From JBGSPQ01 sp041738505 (GTDB lineage: Bacteria > Patescibacteriota > Gracilibacteria > UBA1369): a stretch of 17,961 nt of DNA. Each line of letters starts with the position of its first letter. Position 1 is the first letter of the stretch. The DNA is taken from positions 1 through 17,961 of the forward strand of contig JBGSPQ010000017.1 in assembly GCA_041738505.1 (NCBI GenBank), read 5' to 3'. The notes beneath the pieces are model-generated. The model made no database searches. It was not told the origin of the DNA and saw only the letters and a program-made list of their open reading frames with translations. This document shows, in pieces, positions 13,892 to 17,961 of this stretch. A program made the translations under genes and the position numbers.

Positions 13892-14455
13892 ATGGGGAAA
13901 ATTCTGGCAATCAGTTCGGCGTTGCCGTTTACGGAAATCGCGCTGGTGGAGGGCAAAAAGACTTTGTATTACCGCGGATGGCGGGCCGATTACAACGAAG
14001 CGGAAAAACTTTTGGAAAATCTGCGCGCCATAAAGGAGCATAAAATAGATAAAGTGGTGGTGGTTACGGGGCCGGGCGGGTTTACGGGACTGCGCGTGGG
14101 CGTGACCATGGCCAACACAATCGCCTACGCCAACAACATAAAAGTGCACGGCATGGAAACGACGGACTTTTTGCTGGCAAAAAGTCCTCCGGGCACCATC
14201 ATACTTCACCGGGTGAACCTGGAGGGGATCAAGGATATTTTGGCTTCCAAAAAGCAAATAAAGTACGCCACCGGCGACCTCACACCCGAACAGGTGAACC
14301 GCTACGTGCCAAAGTCAATAAAATGGCTGGAATTAAAGGATTTAAAGCCGCTTAACGAAGTTATTCCGCGTCTTTCACCGGGTGAAAAAACGGTAAAACC
14401 AAAATATTTCGCCCCGCCCAAAATCACCGCGTCAAAAAAGAAAATATTTAAATAA
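13892..14455 (+). CDS. tsaB: tRNA threonylcarbamoyladenosine biosynthesis protein TsaB
   Basis: TsaB is the scaffold partner of TsaD in making t6A37 on ANN-decoding tRNAs. The ASKHA-type N-terminus ILAISSALPFTEIALVEG is seen, though the usual acidic residue after ILAI is replaced by Ser. The hallmark GPGGFTGLRVGVTMANTIAYA lies at 60-80. A PKYFAPP block near the end matches the family's P-x-Y-x-R-x-P tail. At 187 aa it is shorter than the E. coli protein (about 230 aa), mainly in the C-terminal lobe. ATG at 13892 is the first start in frame after the previous terminator; the GGGGG at 13869-13873 is too far to be its ribosome site. rsmI follows after 4 bases. TsaC, TsaD and TsaE are not in the window. 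Confidence 0.85.
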   Translation: MGKILAISSALPFTEIALVEGKKTLYYRGWRADYNEAEKLLENLRAIKEHKIDKVVVVTGPGGFTGLRVGVTMANTIAYANNIKVHGMETTDFLLAKSPPGTIILHRVNLEGIKDILASKKQIKYATGDLTPEQVNRYVPKSIKWLELKDLKPLNEVIPRLSPGEKTVKPKYFAPPKITASKKKIFK

Positions 14456-14459
14456 ACCC

Positions 14460-15152
14460 ATGCTATACATCGTCGCCACACCAATCGGCAACCTGGAGGA
14501 TATCACTTTTCGCGCCGTTCGCACGCTAAAAGAGGCCGACATGATCGCGGCCGAAGACACCCGCCACGCCAAAATCCTGCTCAACAAATACGAAATAAAA
14601 ACCCCTCTTCAAAGCTTTCATGCCCACAGCGACGACAAAAAACTGGCGTACCTGATGGGAGAGCTCAAAGCGGGCAAAAACATCGCGCTCATCACCGACG
14701 CCGGCACGCCCGGCATCTCCGATCCCGGCTATGTGCTCATCAATGCGGCCGTAAAAGAGGGGATTTTGGTTGTGCCGATTCCCGGGCCGGCCGCGTTTTT
14801 GGCCGCGCTGTCTGCTTCGGGACTGCCCACCCATCGTTTTGTGTATTTGGGCTTTCTGCCACAGAAAAAAGGCCGGCAGACGTTGCTAAATTCACTTGTC
14901 GGCGAAGAACGCACAATCGTTTTTTACGAATCCAACCACAGAATCATAAAAACCCTAAACGAACTCCACTCCGTCTTCGGCACGCGCCAAATCGTCATCG
15001 CGCGCGAACTGACCAAAATCCACGAGGAATACTTCCACGGAACGGCCGCAGAAGCGCTAATCCACTTTGGAGGGCCGGACTGGAACAATCCCAAAAAGCA
15101 AAAAACACCCAAAGGTGAATTTGTGGTGATGATCGGGGCAAGTGAGGCATAG
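14460..15152 (+). CDS. rsmI: 16S rRNA (cytidine1402-2'-O)-methyltransferase
   Basis: RsmI uses S-adenosylmethionine to methylate the 2'-O of C1402 in the ribosomal decoding centre. The tetrapyrrole-methylase fold is intact: LYIVATPIGNLEDITFRA at the start, AAEDTRHAKILL (30-41), LITDAGTPGISDPG (78-91), PIPGPAAFLAALSASGLP (111-128), and FYESNHRI and IARELTKIHEE in the second half, ending in KGEFVVMIG. At 230 aa it lacks the C-terminal extension of the longer E. coli form (about 286 aa). It starts 4 bases after the tsaB stop, so the two translation-fidelity genes are very likely co-transcribed. A hairpin follows the stop. Confidence 0.95.
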   Translation: MLYIVATPIGNLEDITFRAVRTLKEADMIAAEDTRHAKILLNKYEIKTPLQSFHAHSDDKKLAYLMGELKAGKNIALITDAGTPGISDPGYVLINAAVKEGILVVPIPGPAAFLAALSASGLPTHRFVYLGFLPQKKGRQTLLNSLVGEERTIVFYESNHRIIKTLNELHSVFGTRQIVIARELTKIHEEYFHGTAAEALIHFGGPDWNNPKKQKTPKGEFVVMIGASEA

Positions 15153-15154
15153 GA

Positions 15155-15188
15155 AACCTCCGGTGTGCCTGTCACACACCGGAAGGTT
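15155..15188. terminator. Hairpin between convergent rsmI and FecR-like gene
   Basis: CCGGTGTG (15160-15167) pairs perfectly with CACACCGG (15175-15182) over a 7-base loop, and the flanks AACC and GGTT extend the stem past one bulge. It fills the gap between the two stop codons and could act on both strands. Neither strand has a T tract, so the terminator call rests on position and stem strength. Confidence 0.55.
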
Positions 15189-15191
15189 AAG

Positions 15192-15935
15192 TTATTTCCC
15201 CGACTGAGAGCCGTTGCGATCGCGCCAGTTCGTCGAAAGATAGAACCATACGCGCCGCCCGGCTACAACCATGCAGAGAAGGACGATCAGCGGAATGCCC
15301 TCGTGAAAGGGTATTGGTCCGCCGGCGTCGCGGGTGACAGCGGAAGAGCTGCAGCCCTGCACCGTGTTGGCCAGATCGTACTCCTTGCCCTCGCCTTCGT
15401 TCAGAACGTCGGCGGAGGTATTGGAGCGATCCACAGTTGTCGTGCCGCGTACGGATTTCACCTTGATGGTGCCGTAATCGGTAAATACAACATGTGTTTC
15501 GTGCTGGGGCGTAATGTGAAAGACTCTTGCGCCTTCCACAGACACCGTCAGCGTGGATCCGTCCACCGGTGCGAGCAGCCTGACCTTGCCGGAGTAGAGA
15601 TGGAAAAGCGTCTCGTTAATGACGCCGTCCACCTTTCCGTCGTAAAGGTCAATCGCTCCTCCGGGTGACCATGGAGGGAAAAAAACACAGCTACCCTCCA
15701 CGGAAAAACGGCCATCGTCATCCGGATTGATTTCGGCACAGCCTTCTGTCTCTCCGGAATCGGGAACGGCTTCGTCGGTTACCGGGGCGGACCTGTCCGC
15801 ACCTGCGTCCTCAAAAGCCTCGGCCGTTTGTTCACCTGCGACCAATAAGATAAGCGTGATCGGCGGCGCCCCCGCGGGCAACCGCCCTTTCCCCCCTTTT
15901 CGGGGTTTTTTGGACCTGCCCATGATCGGGCGCAC
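15192..15935 (-). CDS. FecR-like membrane-anchored protein
   Basis: A basic N-terminus (GRSKKPRKGGKG) precedes a short hydrophobic run (24-34, PPITLILLVAG) that may be a signal peptide or anchor. A linker rich in Asp, Glu and Ala (37-75) follows. Residues 95-190 look all-beta and FecR-like (LYSGKVRLLAP, VEGARVFHITP, YGTIKVKSVRGTTTV, ADVLNEGEGKEYDL). A membrane segment (about 212-232) and basic tail RRVWFYLSTNWRDR end the protein. FecR domains often sense or transmit envelope signals; no sigma factor is adjacent. Two starts are possible: GTG 15935 (AAGGA at 10 bases, AAAGG at 3 bases) or ATG 15923 (GGTAGGTG ending 9 bases before it). The gene is preceded by a long structured leader and is more GC-rich than its neighbours. 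Confidence 0.65.
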   Translation of the reverse strand: MRPIMGRSKKPRKGGKGRLPAGAPPITLILLVAGEQTAEAFEDAGADRSAPVTDEAVPDSGETEGCAEINPDDDGRFSVEGSCVFFPPWSPGGAIDLYDGKVDGVINETLFHLYSGKVRLLAPVDGSTLTVSVEGARVFHITPQHETHVVFTDYGTIKVKSVRGTTTVDRSNTSADVLNEGEGKEYDLANTVQGCSSSAVTRDAGGPIPFHEGIPLIVLLCMVVAGRRVWFYLSTNWRDRNGSQSGK

Positions 15936-16093
15936 CTACCTTTCTTCCTTGTTAAGGATCAGTTGGGGGCGTAACAGCCCCATGAATTGGGGTGTTGTTA
16001 CCCCTAACCGGCGGCAAAGCCGCCTCTGCCTGACAGGACCCGGCTTAAAGCCAGAGGCATCTTTCCGCCTGTTTTTTTCTTGAACGAGTCAAG
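15936..16093 (-). promoter_or_regulatory. Candidate cis-regulatory RNA: structured 5' leader of the FecR-like gene
   Basis: Read on the minus strand, the leader of about 158 nt contains: ACAGG (16072-16068) able to pair with CCUGU (16037-16033); GCCUCUG (16058-16052) with CAGAGGC (16028-16022), crossing the first as a pseudoknot; a small hairpin GGCU-UUA-AGCC (16052-16042); GGCGGC-UUU-GCCGCC (16024-16010); a 13-pair stem with one G-U pair and a 2-base bulge (16008-15996 against 15976-15962) capped by CCCCA/UGGGG (15992-15978); and UCCUU-AAC-AAGGA (15958-15946), whose 3' arm is the likely ribosome site. Some arms overlap, so they are alternatives. I do not recognise a known riboswitch class. 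On the + strand the far end (16055-16078) resembles a weak terminator with seven T. Confidence 0.5.
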
Positions 16094-16099
16094 TCAGAA

Positions 16100-16127
16100 A
16101 TTATATGCATTTTTTCTTGAATTGCAA
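16100..16127 (-). promoter_or_regulatory. Promoter of the FecR-like gene and its leader
   Basis: On the minus strand a perfect TATAAT (16100-16105) follows TTGCAA (16122-16127) with a 16-base spacer. Transcription would start near 16093, just before the structured leader. It overlaps the divergent promoter of the 206-residue gene. Confidence 0.5.
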
Positions 16128-16155
16128 TACGAACTGTGATAATTTCAAAGAGGAG
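16117..16155 (+). promoter_or_regulatory. Putative promoter and ribosome site of the 206-residue gene
   Basis: TTGAAT (16117-16122) and GATAAT (16138-16143) are separated by 15 bases, short of the ideal 17. AGGAG (16151-16155) is the only purine-rich ribosome-like site, but it lies 16 bases before the ATG at 16172, farther than normal, and no ATG, GTG or TTG occurs at the usual distance. Confidence 0.35.
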
Positions 16156-16171
16156 AATTATCAATTTTCCC

Positions 16172-16792
16172 ATGACCGATAAGTTGCCACAAACAGGGTA
16201 TCCCGAATTCGAAAGGCCTTCCGACCATACTCCAAAGCCTTCGGTTATTGATGTTGCCGTGGAGAAGCCCGAAACACGTGTTGAAATAATGCCGGATGCG
16301 GCCGACGACATAGACGGGATCAGAAAATCAGTAAGAAAAGCACTCCGTTACGCATTGGCGGCGGCCGGCGCTTTGATTATCACCACAACAGGCCAATCAA
16401 ACCCTTCCGACAGCCTTGAAAAGACATCCGCATCGGGCGATACCGCGCCGGCCTTAGTGGAAACCGTTAATGCCTCCAACCGGGAGGTTAAAATCCCCGA
16501 CTCGTGGCAGATGTTCAATATGGGGCACGACAACCGCACATTCAATATCGACGTAAAATACCCGGAACCTCTCACCTACAGAATCGAAGATCTTTCCGAC
16601 CCGCAGAACTTTAAGGAAATCACCACGGTGATTGAGGAGGGCGCGAAAAAAGTACGGGCTGTTATTAAACTGGATAAAGCCACTAGCGAAGGTGTCCGAT
16701 ATTCCGTGCGCCTGGCCGAAGATCCCGATCAGAAACCCGAAGGATTGCAGTCCGACGGCATTGCGCCACTCCCCAAAAATCCTCTGGAATAA
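16172..16792 (+). CDS. Single-pass membrane protein of unknown function, 206 aa
   Basis: No family is recognised. The N-terminal 48 residues are polar and Pro/Glu-rich, probably disordered and cytoplasmic. A basic stretch (RKSVRKALRY, 51-60) leads into one hydrophobic segment (about 59-73, RYALAAAGALIITTT). The following 130 residues should lie outside: a Ser/Thr/Ala-rich linker and then a possible beta domain (REVKIPDSWQMFNMGHDNRTFNIDVKYPEPLTYRIEDL...VRAVIKLDKA...VRYSVRLAED). The ATG at 16172 is chosen over a GTG at 16136, which falls inside the promoter region. It is divergent from the FecR-like gene and its stop codon directly abuts the stop of the convergent cyclase. A link between these three envelope or signalling genes is inference. 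Confidence 0.7.
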   Translation: MTDKLPQTGYPEFERPSDHTPKPSVIDVAVEKPETRVEIMPDAADDIDGIRKSVRKALRYALAAAGALIITTTGQSNPSDSLEKTSASGDTAPALVETVNASNREVKIPDSWQMFNMGHDNRTFNIDVKYPEPLTYRIEDLSDPQNFKEITTVIEEGAKKVRAVIKLDKATSEGVRYSVRLAEDPDQKPEGLQSDGIAPLPKNPLE

Positions 16793-17961
16793 TTATTTGG
16801 TCTTCATCTCAAAAATTCCGTCCCACTCTTTTGGAGGAGGGAAGTCTTTTAGAACCTCGCACCTCTGTCTGTAGATTTTAGCAGGTCCGTCATCCGGAAA
16901 TTCTTTCAGTATCGCCGCGAATTTATCGAGAGCGGAGGCAAAATCGCGCTTCCGGTACAAATCCAGACCCTCGTTGTACATTGTCAGAAGCCGCTTTCCC
17001 TCTTCCGTCACCCCGTCCGCCGGACCCAGAATTTCGTAAACCCGCACGGTTTGTTTTTTGCCGACAACTTTAATCAGATCGATTTCGCGCGTTGCGAATT
17101 TTTCATTAACCGCTGCGCGCGTGAATTCACTGGCCAGAATCCGCGTTTCGTACTTTTTATTAGCCCCCTCAAGCCGTGAGGCCAGATTCACGGTGTCACC
17201 CATAACCGTGTAGTCAAAGCGGTTTTCGGAACCCATGTTGCCCACGATAACATTGCCGCTGTTCACCCCGCAGCGGAAATCAATCTGCGGTTTCTTTTCG
17301 CCTCCCGGCAGCGGGGGGTCGTTTGCCCATTTCGCGTTCAGCTCATCCAGCTTCTGTCTCATTGTCAGAGCGGTTGAACATGCTCTCTCGGCGTGGTCGG
17401 GCTGATCCAGCGGAGCTCCAAAGAAAGCCATAATCGCATCACCCTCAAACTTGTCCAGAGTCCCGCCGTTTTGCATAATCACCTCCGACATAAAGGAAAA
17501 ATATTCGTTCAGCAGAGCCACCAGACTTTCCGGTTTCAGATTTTCGGAGATGGATGTGAAACCCTCAATGTCCGTAAACAAAACCGAAACCTCCTTGTTT
17601 ACCCCGCCCAGTTTTAGCCCCTCCGGTTGCTCCGATATTTTTTCCACCACGTCCGGACTCACGTATTTTGAAAAAGCGTTTTTAAGCGCATTCTTCTCTC
17701 TGAATTCGGTCAGGTATCTGTACATGAAAACAGCCGTAAACGTAACAGCCAGGGCAAGATAGGGATGGATCAGGTCAAGAATAACGCCTCTCGCGAACAT
17801 CAAGGGCGCCGCCGCGGTATAGATTCCCGCCGTACCCGCCAGAAACAGCAGGGACCAGCGGATTTTTGTAAACATAAAGACAAAGGCGCCCGCCATACAA
17901 AGCATCAACAGCACTATTATTTTTTCCGCCGCCGACTCGTTCCGTAAAAACTTTCCCTCCA
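16793..17961 (-). CDS. CHASE2-type class III adenylate/guanylate cyclase, N-terminus cut by window edge
   Basis: The frame stays open to the right edge: upstream of a GTG at 17914 it reads EGKFLRNESAAEKIIV, the typical end of a CHASE2 sensor before its membrane helices, so the GTG is not the start. Numbering from that GTG, about three membrane segments cover 1-66, then a short coiled linker (YLTEFREKNALKNAFSKYVSPDVVEKI). The cyclase domain (about 105-295) has metal-binding D115 (VLFTDIEGFTS) and D159 (KFEGDAIMAFFGAP), substrate Lys K155, and GDTVNLASRLE with N243 and R247. Thr236 occupies the second base-contact site, as in many bacterial class IIIb adenylate cyclases. A TPR-like C-terminus (307-340) follows. 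It should make cAMP from ATP in response to an extracellular cue; the promoter lies outside the window. Confidence 0.92.
   Translation of the reverse strand, partial: EGKFLRNESAAEKIIVLLMLCMAGAFVFMFTKIRWSLLFLAGTAGIYTAAAPLMFARGVILDLIHPYLALAVTFTAVFMYRYLTEFREKNALKNAFSKYVSPDVVEKISEQPEGLKLGGVNKEVSVLFTDIEGFTSISENLKPESLVALLNEYFSFMSEVIMQNGGTLDKFEGDAIMAFFGAPLDQPDHAERACSTALTMRQKLDELNAKWANDPPLPGGEKKPQIDFRCGVNSGNVIVGNMGSENRFDYTVMGDTVNLASRLEGANKKYETRILASEFTRAAVNEKFATREIDLIKVVGKKQTVRVYEILGPADGVTEEGKRLLTMYNEGLDLYRKRDFASALDKFAAILKEFPDDGPAKIYRQRCEVLKDFPPPKEWDGIFEMKTK

Noticed and set aside
15881..15915. CCCC-TTTTC-GGGG followed by six T on the + strand, looking like an intrinsic terminator
   Set aside because: It lies within the N-terminal coding part of the minus-strand FecR-like gene (codons for KKPRKGGKG), and no + strand gene leads into it; probably a side effect of the Lys/Gly/Pro codons.
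15936..16080. The structured region as a tRNA, tmRNA, SRP RNA or RNase P RNA
   Set aside because: None of the conserved cores is present: no TTCGANTC T-loop, no SRP GNAR/tetraloop pair with AGCAG, no RNase P GAAAGTCCGGGC or ACAGAAA blocks.

Overview
The window reads as ordinary bacterial chromosome with the standard genetic code (UGA is used only as stop), mid GC, tight gene packing and many genes without a Shine-Dalgarno sequence. An amidase fused to a SpoIID-type glycan hydrolase, a short TsaB, large wall-synthesis genes, several lineage-specific hypothetical proteins and a weak set of ribosome sites together suggest an uncultivated Patescibacteria/CPR-like lineage (Parcubacteria or Peregrinibacteria relatives). 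That placement is inference: there is no rRNA or ribosomal protein here to anchor it.

Left part (1-5070): the C-terminal end of a prohibitin/SPFH protein enters from the left edge, followed by a tRNA-Gly(CCC) and a cluster of GC-rich hairpin repeats. Two minus-strand genes follow: a 442-residue helical protein of unknown function, with a strong promoter whose -35 lies in a 14-bp palindrome, and a 915-residue class A penicillin-binding protein. A 53-residue Lys/Ala/Pro repeat protein with its own terminator comes next.

Middle (5200-10060): RNase HI (+) runs tail-to-tail into a minus-strand set encoding a 416-residue unknown protein, thioredoxin, and the two succinyl-CoA ligase subunits (trx-sucC-sucD are nearly contiguous). 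SucC carries an odd 13-residue-period repeat built on palindromic DNA. A 187-residue unknown protein is transcribed away from a shared regulatory gap at 10007-10175.

Right part (10176-17961): a 1074-residue secreted protein joins a PGRP-type amidase, three NBR1-like Ig modules and a SpoIID domain. After it come a small basic protein, tsaB and rsmI (4-base gap, probably one operon). Then two membrane-anchored proteins are divergently transcribed from overlapping promoters: a FecR-like protein (-) and a 206-residue unknown (+). The FecR-like gene has a leader of about 158 nt with long stems, a possible pseudoknot and a ribosome site inside a hairpin, so it looks like a cis-regulatory RNA. I consider it the best candidate for something undescribed. 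A CHASE2-type class III nucleotide cyclase runs off the right edge.

Two themes stand out: envelope and peptidoglycan work (PBP, amidase-SpoIID, prohibitin, membrane proteins) and signalling (cyclase, FecR-like protein, structured leader). A small metabolic operon, thioredoxin plus succinyl-CoA ligase, could provide substrate-level phosphorylation.
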